Positions 1 to 8,234 of a stretch of 64,000 nucleotides of DNA are shown here, one piece after another (positions within the stretch are counted from its first letter, which is position 1; each line of letters begins with the position of its first letter). The translations under genes and the position numbers were made by a program. Source of the stretch: Micrococcales bacterium (GTDB lineage Bacteria > Actinomycetota > Actinomycetes > Actinomycetales > Dermatophilaceae); contig JAJTBD010000003.1 in assembly GCA_021287075.1 (NCBI GenBank), forward strand, positions 1 to 64,000, given 5' to 3'. The notes below the pieces were generated by a model. The model saw only the letters and a list, made by a program, of their open reading frames with translations. It was not told the origin of the DNA and searched no databases.

Positions 1-56
1 GGCCATCCACGAGCACCGCTCAATCCGCTCCAGAAACCGGCTCGGCGGATCCAGGC

Positions 57-374
57 TCAGTCGTGACGGGCCGCGGCGAACAGGGCCGACCACGACTCGA
101 CGCCGGGGTTGCGGCGCAGCAGCTGACGGCGCTCACGCTCGGTCATGCCGCCCCAGACACCGAACTCGGTGTGGTTGTCGAGCGCGTCGGCGAGGCACTC
201 CTGCACGACGGGGCAGGCGCGGCAGACGGCCTTGGCGTCGTGCTGGGCCTTGCCCTGGACGAAGAGGGCGTCGGGGTCGGAGCCGGCGCACACGCCCAGG
301 CCCGCCCAGTCATGCACCCACTCTCGCTCCGGGTGAGTCTGCGCAGCAGTGGGTCGCTCCGGTGCGAGGGTCAT
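57..374 (-). CDS. WhiB-family Fe-S transcription factor (WhiB4/WblA-like)
   Basis: A 105-residue WhiB-like protein. Four cysteines that would hold a redox-sensitive 4Fe-4S cluster are at C29, C51, C54 and C60 (the C-x2-C pair is CRAC), followed by the family turn GVWGG at 72-76 and a basic tail with ERRQLLRR that contacts DNA or sigma factor. I chose the ATG at 374 because an AAGGGGAC ribosome site lies just upstream; a longer in-frame extension lacks family similarity. It is divergent from a PonA-type penicillin-binding protein, the arrangement of whiB4-ponA2 in Mycobacterium tuberculosis and of wblA in Streptomyces, so the WhiB4/WblA subgroup is inferred from synteny. In those organisms the protein is linked to oxidative-stress or developmental control. 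Confidence 0.93.
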   Translation of the reverse strand: MTLAPERPTAAQTHPEREWVHDWAGLGVCAGSDPDALFVQGKAQHDAKAVCRACPVVQECLADALDNHTEFGVWGGMTERERRQLLRRNPGVESWSALFAAARHD

Positions 375-507
375 GGCCGTCCCCTTTTTTCTGTTCCGCT
401 GCGGCGACGCTGCCGGGCGGGAATACTCGTCTTCAGGGACATCGTCCCCACGTCCGGAACCTAGAACGCACCGGCGCCCTGCGCATATGGGCAATTTGGT
501 GGGTTCC

Positions 508-539
508 GACTAGGCGTTTTCTAGTCCCAAATGACTAGT
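508..539. promoter_or_regulatory. Repeated CTAGTC/GACTAG motif between whiB and ponA
   Basis: The 353-base gap between the divergent whiB and ponA genes has no gene of its own. Its most AT-rich part holds three copies of one hexamer in alternating orientation: GACTAG at 508, CTAGTC at 521 and GACTAG at 533. They can pair as two overlapping inverted repeats. CTAG is normally rare in high-GC genomes, so three in 32 bases stand out. The position upstream of whiB suits an autoregulatory operator; the binding protein is unknown. Confidence 0.45.
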
Positions 540-714
540 CACCCTGCGCACCCTCCGCTGACCTGCGCGGATGCCGCCGGTCGCGGCCGCGGCATTCGTC
601 CGCTCGTGCACCCATGTGACCGAAATCGCCCTCCCCGGGAGCCCGACCGGACCACCAGTCGGACCAGAGCCCGACATCCGCGGTCGGTGCACGGCGACTC
701 TCAGGCTTGCGGGA

Positions 715-727
715 TACCCTGAGCGGC
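715..727 (+). promoter_or_regulatory. -10 element of leaderless ponA transcript
   Basis: TACCCT at 715-720 lies 7 bases before the ATG at 728 and no Shine-Dalgarno sequence is present. This is the actinobacterial TANNNT leaderless arrangement and supports ATG 728 over the TTG at 707. Confidence 0.5.
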
Positions 728-3286
728 ATGCGAGGACGTACTGCGGTTGCCCCACGCCTGGGGACGCTTCTGGGGGCATTCGTGGCAACCGCCATGGTGA
801 TGGGGCTGGTCGCTGCCGGGCTGATGATCCCGGCCGTCGGCGCCACCGGCACCATGGCCAAATCGGGGGTAGCGCTGTTCGACTCGCTGCCGAGCGAGTT
901 CACCGCCAACCCACTCGCCCAGCAGTCGCGCATCCTCGACGCCAAGGGCAATGTGCTGGCCACGCCCGCCGAGGAGAACCGCATCGTCGTCCCGCTCAGC
1001 AAGATCGACCCGATGATGCAGAAGGCACAGGTCGCGATCGAGGACTCGCGCTTCTTCGAGCACGGCGGCATGGACCTGCGCGGCCTCTCGCGGGCGCTGA
1101 TCTCCAACATCCGCGGCGGTGACGTCCAGGGCGCCTCGACCCTTACCCAGCAGTACGTCAAGACCTCGCTCAAGGAGAGCGCCCTGGCCGAGGGCGACCG
1201 GGAGAAGGCCGACGCCGCCGTCGCCAAGAACTACACGCGCAAGCTCCAGGAGCTCAAGTACGCCGTCGCACTCGAGGAGGAGGTCTCCAAGGAGCAGATC
1301 CTCGAGGGCTACCTCAACATCGTCTACTACGGCGACAAGGCCTATGGCGTCGAGGCGGCCTCCCGCCACTACTTCGGCCACTCGGCCGCCAAGATGAGCG
1401 TCGCCGAGGCCGCCCTGCTCGCCGGCACCGTGCAGCAGCCCAGCTCCACCGACCCGGTCAACCACCCCAAGCAGGCCTTCGAGCGGCGCAACGTGGTCAT
1501 CAGCCGCATGCACCAGCTCGGGGTGATCACCACCGCCCAGGCCGACCAGGCCAAGGCCACCCCGATCAAGTCGATGCTCCGGCTGACCTACCCCAAGACG
1601 ACCTGCGCGTCGTCCCCGCAGCCCTACTACTGCGAGTACATCCTGGCCTGGCTCAAGCAGCAGCCGGCGCTGGGCAAGACGCTGCCGGAGCGGATCAAGA
1701 AGATCAACCGCGGTGGCCTGACGATCAAGACCACCCTCGACCCGGTGCTTCAGGCCTACACCCTCAAGCGCGTCCAGAAGAAGGTCCCCGCCGACAACGG
1801 CTCCTTCGTCGGCGGCGCGGCCACCGTCATCGAGCCCTCGACCGGCAAGGTCCTGGCGATGGCGCAGAGCTCGACTTTCGGCGACGCCAAGATGAAGTAC
1901 AGCGACAACGGCAAGGCGCTGCTCGACTGGAACGGCGCCACCCAGGTCAACTGGAATGTCGACCAGAAGTACGGCGGCACCAATGGCTTCGCCTTCGGGT
2001 CGACGGCCAAGATGTATGCGCTGGTCACGGCCATGGAGCAGGGCCGCAGCGCCAACTCCAGCGTCAACGCCCCCTTCGCCGACACCAAGAAGGCACACAC
2101 CTTCTATCCCAGCGATGTCCACGACGACTGCGGCTTCACCGGCCCCTGGCCGGTCCGCAACGACGAGCCCATCGGCGGCAACCTCGCCCTGGCGACGGCC
2201 ACTGCCAAGTCGGTCAACACCGCCTTCGCCCAGCTCGTCCTCGACCTGGGCGGGTGCAAGGTGCGCGCGACCATGAACAAGATGGGCATGCACCAGGGCA
2301 ACGGCAAGGAGATCTCCGCGGTCGCCTCGGCGCTCACCCTCGGCTCCGATGACACCACCCCGCTGACCATCGCCAGCTCCTACGCCACCCTGGCCAACAA
2401 CGGCAAGTACTGCGCCCCCCGCCCGGTCGAGTCGATCACCGACCCGGCCGGCAAGCCGGTCAAGTTCGGGGTCCCGGCCTGCAAGCAGGTCATCAAGGCC
2501 TCCTCGGCCTCGCAGGTGACCAAGCTGCTGCGCGGCGTCATCACCAACGGCACCGGCCGGGGCGCCGACATCGGCCGCCCCGCCGCCGGCAAGACCGGCA
2601 CCACCGACAACCACGTCGAGTCCTGGTTCGTCGGCTACACCCCCCAGCGCGCCACCGCCGTGTGGGTCGGCACGCCGCTCACCCAGAAGCGCATGCGCGG
2701 CATCTGCCTCGACCAGTGCTACGGCGACGTCTTCGGTGGCACGATCGCGGCGCCGCTGTGGCGCAGCATCATGCTCCAGGCCCACGAGGGCCTGCCGTGG
2801 GAGAGCTTCAAGACCGTGCAGGCCGACGCGGCCTCGACCGAGGGCGTGGAGATCCCCGCGACCTACGGCATGACCTACGAGCAGGCCGTGGCCGCGCTCG
2901 AGAAGGCGGGCTTCACGGCATACCGCGCCGGGGTGATGAACTCCGAGCGGGCCAAGGACACCGTGGCGGGCACCTCGCCCTTCGGCACGGCGCCCAAGGG
3001 CAGCTCGATCGGCGTCTACCTCTCCACCGGGGTGGTCCCGGCGGCTCCCAAGCCCGCGACCCCGACCGTGGCCGCGATGACCGCCAAGCCCTCGACCGCC
3101 AGGCCCGCCACACAGAGCAGCGCCGCGACGGTCAGGTCGACCCCGGCCACCCGCACCTTCTCGGCGGCCACCCCCGCGGCCAGGCCGACCTCGACCAGCA
3201 GCGCGGTGCAGGTGCCCGCGGCCTCCCCCGTCAAGCCCGCGGCCACACCCACCGCCAAGAAGACCAAGGCGACCTTCGGCAACTAG
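728..3286 (+). CDS. ponA: Bifunctional class A penicillin-binding protein with PASTA domain
   Basis: An 852-residue membrane-anchored peptidoglycan synthase acting outside the cell. A single membrane segment (about 12-38) is followed by a GT51 glycosyltransferase domain with the signature EDSRFFEHGG (catalytic Glu about 105) and QGASTLTQQY. The transpeptidase domain has all three active-site motifs: STAK (Ser425), SVN (495) and KTG (622). A PASTA repeat (about 700-765) and a Pro/Ala/Thr-rich tail close the protein. It polymerises glycan strands and cross-links stem peptides. The divergent WhiB gene and PASTA domain match mycobacterial PonA2 (Rv3682). Expression is probably leaderless. Confidence 0.96.
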   Translation: MRGRTAVAPRLGTLLGAFVATAMVMGLVAAGLMIPAVGATGTMAKSGVALFDSLPSEFTANPLAQQSRILDAKGNVLATPAEENRIVVPLSKIDPMMQKAQVAIEDSRFFEHGGMDLRGLSRALISNIRGGDVQGASTLTQQYVKTSLKESALAEGDREKADAAVAKNYTRKLQELKYAVALEEEVSKEQILEGYLNIVYYGDKAYGVEAASRHYFGHSAAKMSVAEAALLAGTVQQPSSTDPVNHPKQAFERRNVVISRMHQLGVITTAQADQAKATPIKSMLRLTYPKTTCASSPQPYYCEYILAWLKQQPALGKTLPERIKKINRGGLTIKTTLDPVLQAYTLKRVQKKVPADNGSFVGGAATVIEPSTGKVLAMAQSSTFGDAKMKYSDNGKALLDWNGATQVNWNVDQKYGGTNGFAFGSTAKMYALVTAMEQGRSANSSVNAPFADTKKAHTFYPSDVHDDCGFTGPWPVRNDEPIGGNLALATATAKSVNTAFAQLVLDLGGCKVRATMNKMGMHQGNGKEISAVASALTLGSDDTTPLTIASSYATLANNGKYCAPRPVESITDPAGKPVKFGVPACKQVIKASSASQVTKLLRGVITNGTGRGADIGRPAAGKTGTTDNHVESWFVGYTPQRATAVWVGTPLTQKRMRGICLDQCYGDVFGGTIAAPLWRSIMLQAHEGLPWESFKTVQADAASTEGVEIPATYGMTYEQAVAALEKAGFTAYRAGVMNSERAKDTVAGTSPFGTAPKGSSIGVYLSTGVVPAAPKPATPTVAAMTAKPSTARPATQSSAATVRSTPATRTFSAATPAARPTSTSSAVQVPAASPVKPAATPTAKKTKATFGN

Positions 3287-3307
3287 CCGGCCACACGGCA
3301 TACAGCA

Positions 3308-3351
3308 CAGGAAGGGGCGCGACACCGCAACTGGTGTCGCGCCCCTTCCTG
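3308..3351 (+). terminator. Hairpin terminator after ponA
   Basis: A perfect 18-19 bp stem with a 6-base loop starts just after the ponA stop. It ends in CCTTCCTGT rather than a clean T tract. It also lies downstream of the convergent yqeY and may act in both directions. Confidence 0.75.
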
Positions 3352-3376
3352 TCTCACCTGGGGGTATGCCGCGGGC

Positions 3377-3841
3377 TCACCGCCCAGCGAGCGCCGCCTT
3401 GACCACCGCGGCCACCCGGCCACCGTCGGCGCGCCCGGCGACCTTGGCGCTGGCGGCCTTCATGACCTGGCCCATCTGCTGCATCCCCGTCGCGCCGGTG
3501 AGGTCGATGGCCTCGTTGACGATCGCCGCGAGCTCGTCGTCGGACAGCTGCGCCGGCAGATAGGCCTCGAGGACGACCAGCTCGGCCTCCTCCTTGTCGG
3601 CCAGCTCGGGGCGGTCGGCCTCGCGGTATGCCGCGGCGGCCTCCTTGCGCTTCTTGGCCTCCTTGGCGAGCACCTTGAGCGTCTCGTCGTCGGTGAGGTC
3701 CTTGGCGACCTTGCCGGCGACCTTCTCGTTGCTGATCGCGGCCAGGGCCATGCGCAGGGTGCCCGCCCGGACCTGGTCGCGGCCGCGGATGGCCTCGGTC
3801 AGGTCGTCGTGGAGGGTGGTCTCGAGGGGGCTCGTGCTCAT
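3377..3841 (-). CDS. YqeY/GatB-like family protein
   Basis: A 154-residue all-helical protein of the YqeY family, related to the C-terminal tail of the amidotransferase subunit GatB. It starts MSTSPLETTLHDDLTEAIRG and keeps the family features: RDQVRAGTLRMALAAI near the N terminus, a charged central helix and MGQVMKAASAKVAGRADG near the C terminus. Binding to tRNA or an amidotransferase is proposed for the family but not firmly shown. It converges on ponA and is divergent from the metallophosphoesterase with about 70 bases between start codons, the same neighbourhood as in mycobacteria. Confidence 0.88.
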   Translation of the reverse strand: MSTSPLETTLHDDLTEAIRGRDQVRAGTLRMALAAISNEKVAGKVAKDLTDDETLKVLAKEAKKRKEAAAAYREADRPELADKEEAELVVLEAYLPAQLSDDELAAIVNEAIDLTGATGMQQMGQVMKAASAKVAGRADGGRVAAVVKAALAGR

Positions 3842-3910
3842 GGGTCAAGTCTCCCACCTGGGCGCAAGCCGTTTAGGCGCACGGCCGCTGTCTTTGCGAC
3901 ACTCGTGTCG

Positions 3911-4840
3911 ATGAGCACTGCACTGCGCACCATGGGGGCCCTGGCGGGAGTGGGGGCGGCCGGTCTCGGCTATGCCTCCCTGATCGAGCGGAACGCGTTC
4001 GCGCTGAGGCGTTTTGAGGTGCCCGTCCTCCCGGCGGGCGCAGCTCCTCTGCGCGTGCTGTGTGTCTCCGACATGCATCTGGTGCCGCGCCAGGGCCGCA
4101 AGGTCGAGTGGGTGCGACGACTCGCCTCGCTCCAGCCCGACCTGGTCGTCAACACCGGCGACAACCTCGCCCACATGGAGGCCGTGCCGACGGCGCTGCG
4201 GGCGCTGGAGCCGCTGCTGGAGATCCCCGGCGTCTTCGTGATGGGGTCCAACGACTACTTCGCGCCCAAGGTCAAGAACCCGACGCTCTATCTGACCCCC
4301 GACCACCGCAAGGGGGTCGGCCAGACACCGCGGCTGCCGACCGAGCGGCTGCGCGAGGGCTTCCTCACCGCCGGGTGGGTGGACCTCGACAACGCCCGGG
4401 CGCGCATGACCGTGGGCGGGCACGACCTCGAGTTCGTCGGTGTCGACGACCCGCACCTCGACTATGACCGCTATGACCAGGTGGCCGGCCCGGCCGCGGC
4501 CGACGCGGCCCTGACCGTCGGCGTCGCCCATGCCCCCTATCAGCGGGTGCTGGACGCCTTCACCCGCGACGGTGCCGGGCTCGTGCTGGCCGGCCACACC
4601 CACGGCGGACAGCTCGCAGTGCCCCTCTATGGCGCGCTCGTGACCAACTGCGACCTCGACACCTCCCGGGTCAAGGGGGTCTCGCGCTGGTGGCCCGGCG
4701 CCGGGTCCACCCCCTCCTCGCAGGCCCCGGCCGACGCCGCGTGGATGCACGTCTCCGCGGGGCTGGGCACCTCCCCCTTCGCCCCCGTCCGCTTCGCCTG
4801 CCGCCCCGAGGCCACCCTGCTGACCCTCACCTCCGGCTGA
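3911..4840 (+). CDS. Membrane-associated calcineurin-like metallophosphoesterase
   Basis: A 309-residue phosphoesterase of the YkuE/Rv3683 type. A hydrophobic N-terminal stretch (about 5-25) could be an anchor or uncleaved signal. Metal-binding motifs appear in order: SDMHL (D-x-H), NTGDN, the GNHD-equivalent GSNDYF, and GHTHGGQL near the C terminus. Replacement of the usual GNHD His by Asp-Tyr is a variation seen in this subgroup. ATG 3911 was chosen because it starts directly before the hydrophobic segment; frames further upstream overlap yqeY. Linkage to whiB/ponA suggests an envelope role, for example on lipid or cell-wall phosphates, but the substrate is unknown. Confidence 0.88.
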   Translation: MSTALRTMGALAGVGAAGLGYASLIERNAFALRRFEVPVLPAGAAPLRVLCVSDMHLVPRQGRKVEWVRRLASLQPDLVVNTGDNLAHMEAVPTALRALEPLLEIPGVFVMGSNDYFAPKVKNPTLYLTPDHRKGVGQTPRLPTERLREGFLTAGWVDLDNARARMTVGGHDLEFVGVDDPHLDYDRYDQVAGPAAADAALTVGVAHAPYQRVLDAFTRDGAGLVLAGHTHGGQLAVPLYGALVTNCDLDTSRVKGVSRWWPGAGSTPSSQAPADAAWMHVSAGLGTSPFAPVRFACRPEATLLTLTSG

Positions 4841-5009
4841 CCCCTCGCGCGCTCGTCCACAGGTTGGTCGTTGGCGCAGGCCCTGCGAGATCTGCGCCGC
4901 CCGACAGCCTGCGCATGGGACTCGTGCCCGTGCTCCGAACCGATTTCGTGCGGCATACGGCCGTGCAGTAACATCTCTCCTTGCTGCCCGTGTGGCAGCA
5001 CGGCATCAC

Positions 5010-5086
<77 letters not shown>

Positions 5087-5091
5087 TCATG

Positions 5092-5132
5092 AGACCGGCC
5101 CTGACCTGCGACAACGCGGTCAGGGCCGGTCT
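5092..5132 (+). terminator. Rho-independent terminator after tRNA-Pro
   Basis: Arms 5092-5106 and 5118-5132 form a perfect 15-bp stem, followed by CTTGTTGTG. It begins five bases after the tRNA CCA. Confidence 0.85.
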
Positions 5133-5182
5133 TGTTGTGTGGGCGGTCCGCCCCACCCACACAGCCAGTCGTATGCCGTCGA

Positions 5183-5195
5183 TAGCCTCGCTCCC
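5183..5195 (+). promoter_or_regulatory. -10 element of leaderless acyl-CoA hydratase gene
   Basis: TAGCCT at 5183-5188 is 7 bases before ATG 5196, with no ribosome site. It decides this start. One GTATGCC motif (5171) lies just upstream. Confidence 0.5.
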
Positions 5196-6230
5196 ATGAC
5201 CGACTTCCAGCCTGGGGCCACTGGCACCGACGAGGTCCTGTTTGCCGTCGACGGGTCGCTCGGGCGAGTCCTGCTCAACCGCCCCAGGGCGATCAACGCC
5301 CTCACTCGCGCGATGTGCGAGGCGATGACGGCGCAGCTCCAGGCCTGGCAGGAGGATCCGGCGGTCCGGGCGATCAGCATCGAGGGGGCGGGTGAGCGGG
5401 GGCTGTGTGCCGGCGCCGACGTCCGGGCGGTGCGTGAGCGCTTCCTCGCCGGAGACGACTCGGTCTTCGGGTTCTTCGACGTTGAGTACGCACTCGACGC
5501 GATGGTCGCGGCATACCCCAGGCCGGTGGTCGCCGTCATGGACGGCATCGTCATGGGTGGCGGACTCGGCCTGTCGGCCTTCGCCGACCACCGACTGGTG
5601 ACCGAGCGCAGCACGATCGCCATGCCCGAGACGATCATCGGCCTTTTCCCCGACGTCGGTGCGCGACACTGGCTGGCCCGCACGCCCGGCCTGCTCGGGA
5701 TGCACCTCGCCCTCACGGGAGACAGCTTCGATGGCGCCGACGCGATCGCGATCGGCCTTGCCGACGCCCTCGTCGACTCTGCCGACCTGCCGGGCGCCCT
5801 CCAGCGCGTTGCTGCCGGCGAGAGCGTGGAGGGCGTCGGGGACCCTTCTCCCCCAAGCAAACTCGCGACGCAACGCGACTGGGTCGACGAGTGCTACAGC
5901 GCCGAGGATCCCGCCGCCATCGTGCGCCGGCTGCGGGACCGGCCCGAGCCGGCGGCACGGGCCGCCGCCGACGCCATCGAGGCCCGCTCCCCCGTCTCCG
6001 TCTGGGTGACCTGGGAGTCCGTGCGCCGCGCCGCCGACGACACCAGCCCCGAGCAGACCCTCGCCGACGACCGTGTCCTGATCGAGGGCTGCATCCGGCA
6101 CGGCGACTTCGTCGAGGGTGTGCGCGCCCAGCTCGTCGACAAAGACCGCCGCCCCCGGTGGCCCGACCCCCTGGGCAGCGAGCCCAGTGAGCGCGCCGCC
6201 GACATCCTGGCCGCACTCCAACCCCGTTGA
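5196..6230 (+). CDS. Enoyl-CoA hydratase/isomerase family, 3-hydroxyisobutyryl-CoA hydrolase type
   Basis: A 344-residue crotonase-fold protein, longer than ordinary enoyl-CoA hydratases (about 260) and matching the HIBYL-CoA hydrolase group. Seen: LNRPRAINALT near the N terminus, the first oxyanion segment GLCAGADVRAV, the second oxyanion segment MGGGLGLS, and the group signature PETIIGLFPDVGA with the catalytic Glu and Asp. The C-terminal 100 residues carry the extra domain of the hydrolases. In valine catabolism such enzymes cleave 3-hydroxyisobutyryl-CoA to 3-hydroxyisobutyrate. No other valine-pathway gene is adjacent, so the substrate is inferred from family only. Confidence 0.85.
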   Translation: MTDFQPGATGTDEVLFAVDGSLGRVLLNRPRAINALTRAMCEAMTAQLQAWQEDPAVRAISIEGAGERGLCAGADVRAVRERFLAGDDSVFGFFDVEYALDAMVAAYPRPVVAVMDGIVMGGGLGLSAFADHRLVTERSTIAMPETIIGLFPDVGARHWLARTPGLLGMHLALTGDSFDGADAIAIGLADALVDSADLPGALQRVAAGESVEGVGDPSPPSKLATQRDWVDECYSAEDPAAIVRRLRDRPEPAARAAADAIEARSPVSVWVTWESVRRAADDTSPEQTLADDRVLIEGCIRHGDFVEGVRAQLVDKDRRPRWPDPLGSEPSERAADILAALQPR

Positions 6231-6266
6231 GCGACGGGGCTGTTGCCCCGAGCGACGACCGACGTG

Positions 6267-6302
6267 ACGGTATGCCGCGGGCGCACGCCCGCGGCATACC
6301 GT
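6267..6302. repeat. GGTATGCC inverted repeat, copy a
   Basis: Arms ACGGTATGCCGCGGGCG (6267-6283) and its exact complement (6286-6302) are separated by two bases. It lies 36 bases after the hydrolase stop and 28 before the MFS gene. This is one of ten paired copies of the GTATGCC/GGCATAC motif in the window; it could fold as a terminator-like hairpin but lacks a T tract. Confidence 0.9.
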
Positions 6303-6330
6303 CCGGTCAGGCGCGTGATAGGACTTGCGG

Positions 6331-7560
6331 GTGACCGATGAGCCCAACAGCCCCGCCGGCCCCACCTCGCCGCACCGGGAGCTGGTCGGTCCGGCGCTGG
6401 CGCTCCTCGGTGTCGCCCTGATCGCCCTCAACCTGCGCCCGGGCGCCTCGTCGGTCGGGCCGCTGCTCCAGGAGATCCGCGGCGGGCTCGGCATGAGCGG
6501 CACGGTCGCCGGTGTCATCACGGCACTGCCCGGCCTGTGCTTCGGGCTCATCGGCGCGGTCGCGGTCAGACTCGCGCGGCGGGTCGGGATGTCGGCCGGC
6601 ATCGCCCTGGGCACTCTGGCCGTCGTCGTGGGCCTGCTCGCCCGCAGCCTCGTCGACAGCGCGGGCGCCTTCATCGGCCTCACCGCGCTGGCACTGGCCG
6701 GCATGGCCCTGGGCAATGTCCTGGTGCCGGCGTGGATCAAGCGCCACACCGGCCGGCCCGTCATGGTGATGACCGTCTACAGCACCGGCCTGACCGTGGG
6801 CGGCTCGCTCGGCGCGCTGCTGGCGGCGCCCCTGGCCGTCCGGCTCACCGACGGATGGCGCTCCTCGCTCGCGGTGTGGGGGCTGGTCGCGCTGGTCGCT
6901 GTCGTCCCCTGGGCGCTGATCACGCTGCGCGAGCGACGTGACCCGGGAGACCATGCCACCCCGATCGAGGCCCCCAGCGGTCGGCTCAGCTCGTCACCGA
7001 CGGCCGTCGCGCTGACCGCGCTCTTCGGGATCCAGTCGATGAACGCGTATGTCCAGTTCGGTTGGCTGCCACAGGTATTGCGCGATGCCGGCATCTCGAC
7101 GGTGCAGTCGGGAGTGCTGCTCTCCTTCATCGCGGCGCTCGGCATCATCGGCGGGCTGGTCATGCCCTCGGTCATCGCGCGCCACCACGACATCTCCCCC
7201 GTCATGTGGGCTTTCGGCGCCCTGCTGATCGCGGGCTACCTCGGCATCCTGCTGGCGCCCGCCGCCGCGCCGTGGCTGTGGTGCCTCTGCCTCGGGGTCT
7301 CCGGCTTCGCCTTCCCGACGGCCATCGCGCTCATCGCCGCGCGCACCCGGCACCCCGCGGTCACCGCGCAGCTGTCGGGCTTCGTGCAGCCGATCGGCTA
7401 CCTGCTGGCGGCGATGGGCCCCTTCGCCGTCGGCATCCTGCACGACCTGACCGGCGGCTGGACGCTCATCCTCGTGCTGCTCATGGTGAGCGGGCTGCTG
7501 ATGACCGCGGCCGGCCTGCGCTGCGCCCGGCACTCCTTCGTCGACGACGAGATCTCCTGA
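6331..7560 (+). CDS. MFS transporter, CynX/NimT (YycB-like) family
   Basis: A 409-residue major-facilitator protein with about twelve hydrophobic helices. The family signature in the first helices, NLRPGASSVGPLLQEI, is clear, with LPGLCFGLIG in helix 2 and a PxxP-like break in the central loop. CynX/NimT relatives carry cyanate, nitroimidazoles or other small organic anions; the substrate here cannot be read. GTG 6331 was chosen because AGGA lies 7 bases upstream; a TTG six bases earlier is possible. Flanked on both sides by inverted-repeat elements, so probably transcribed alone. Confidence 0.88.
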   Translation: MTDEPNSPAGPTSPHRELVGPALALLGVALIALNLRPGASSVGPLLQEIRGGLGMSGTVAGVITALPGLCFGLIGAVAVRLARRVGMSAGIALGTLAVVVGLLARSLVDSAGAFIGLTALALAGMALGNVLVPAWIKRHTGRPVMVMTVYSTGLTVGGSLGALLAAPLAVRLTDGWRSSLAVWGLVALVAVVPWALITLRERRDPGDHATPIEAPSGRLSSSPTAVALTALFGIQSMNAYVQFGWLPQVLRDAGISTVQSGVLLSFIAALGIIGGLVMPSVIARHHDISPVMWAFGALLIAGYLGILLAPAAAPWLWCLCLGVSGFAFPTAIALIAARTRHPAVTAQLSGFVQPIGYLLAAMGPFAVGILHDLTGGWTLILVLLMVSGLLMTAAGLRCARHSFVDDEIS

Positions 7561-7741
7561 GGTATGCCGCCGCGGGGCGTTCGTGCCCAACTGGGCGAAA
7601 GCGCCCAGGGGCGTTCGTGCCCAACTGGGCGAAAGCGCCCAGGGCGTTCGTGCCCAACTGGGCGAAAGCGCCCCAGGGCGGAACTCGCCAATTGGCTTAA
7701 AGGGAGGCTGGGGGGTTGGCGGCGCGCCGCGCGGCATACCT
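7560..7741. repeat. GTTCGTGCCCAACTGGGC tandem repeats framed by GGTATGCC motifs
   Basis: Three near-identical units (7574-7607, 7608-7641, 7642-7675; period 33-34) each contain GGGCGTTCGTGCCCAACTGG and then GCGAAAGCGCCC. A decayed fourth covers 7676-7704. Each unit has two nested palindromes (GCCCAACTGGGC and GGGCG...CGCCC). The block is bracketed by AGGTATGCCGC (7560-7570) and its complement (7731-7741). The same unit recurs in opposite orientation at 34016-34157. No gene lies in this stretch. Confidence 0.88.
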
Positions 7742-7778
7742 CCCACCGGCCGGGGAGAGTCGGTGCCACGATGCAGCC

Positions 7779-8213
7779 ATGGCCGCTCAGCCCGAGGACC
7801 GCATCGACCTGGCCGCACAGCTGCTCACGACGGTGGGCCACGCGGTCACGCGCATCGCCCATGACCCCTTCCAGCTGCGCATCGACATCGACTCCGAGGC
7901 CGGCCACACGATTGTCATCGAGGGCGAGACGACCGTGGCCGCCGACGGGCTCGAGCCGTGGACCGGCACGCCCGAGGGCGACGACGGCCGGGTCCACACG
8001 CGCAGCCTGATCGGCTGCGAGGTGATCGGCGTGCAGGTGCTGGAGGACTCCACCCTGCGCATCGACGTCACCGACGGCCAGTGGGTGCAGGCGCGGGCCA
8101 GCGATGACTTCGAGGCGTGGGAGATCCACACCGACGACGGGCTGCTGGCGGTCTGCATGCCCGGCGGCGGGTTCGCGCTCTGGCTCGACGGCAGCGACAT
8201 CCACGAGGGGTGA
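7779..8213 (+). CDS. Conserved hypothetical protein, DUF6188-like
   Basis: A 144-residue soluble protein with no catalytic motif I recognise. The body alternates short beta strands (FQLRIDIDSEAGHTIVIEGE, SLIGCEVIGVQVLEDSTLRI) and ends in WEIHTDDGLLAVCMPGGGFALW, a pattern seen in small DUF6188-type proteins of actinobacteria; that assignment is from memory of the pattern. ATG 7779 was chosen because conserved-looking sequence starts there. Isolated between repeat block and the convergent phosphofructokinase gene. Function unknown. Confidence 0.65.
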   Translation: MAAQPEDRIDLAAQLLTTVGHAVTRIAHDPFQLRIDIDSEAGHTIVIEGETTVAADGLEPWTGTPEGDDGRVHTRSLIGCEVIGVQVLEDSTLRIDVTDGQWVQARASDDFEAWEIHTDDGLLAVCMPGGGFALWLDGSDIHEG

Positions 8214-8234
8214 GCGCTGCCGTCGAGCAGCGCG

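Noticed and set aside
375..494. N-terminal extension of the WhiB protein
   Set aside because: Extension has no family similarity, and the ATG at 374 has a strong ribosome site.
701..3325. Long open frame opposite ponA on the minus strand
   Set aside because: It mirrors GC-rich codons of a clear penicillin-binding protein, has Gly/Arg/Asp-rich nonsense composition, and no family match.
7574..7675. CRISPR array
   Set aside because: Units are contiguous without unique spacers, and no cas genes are present.
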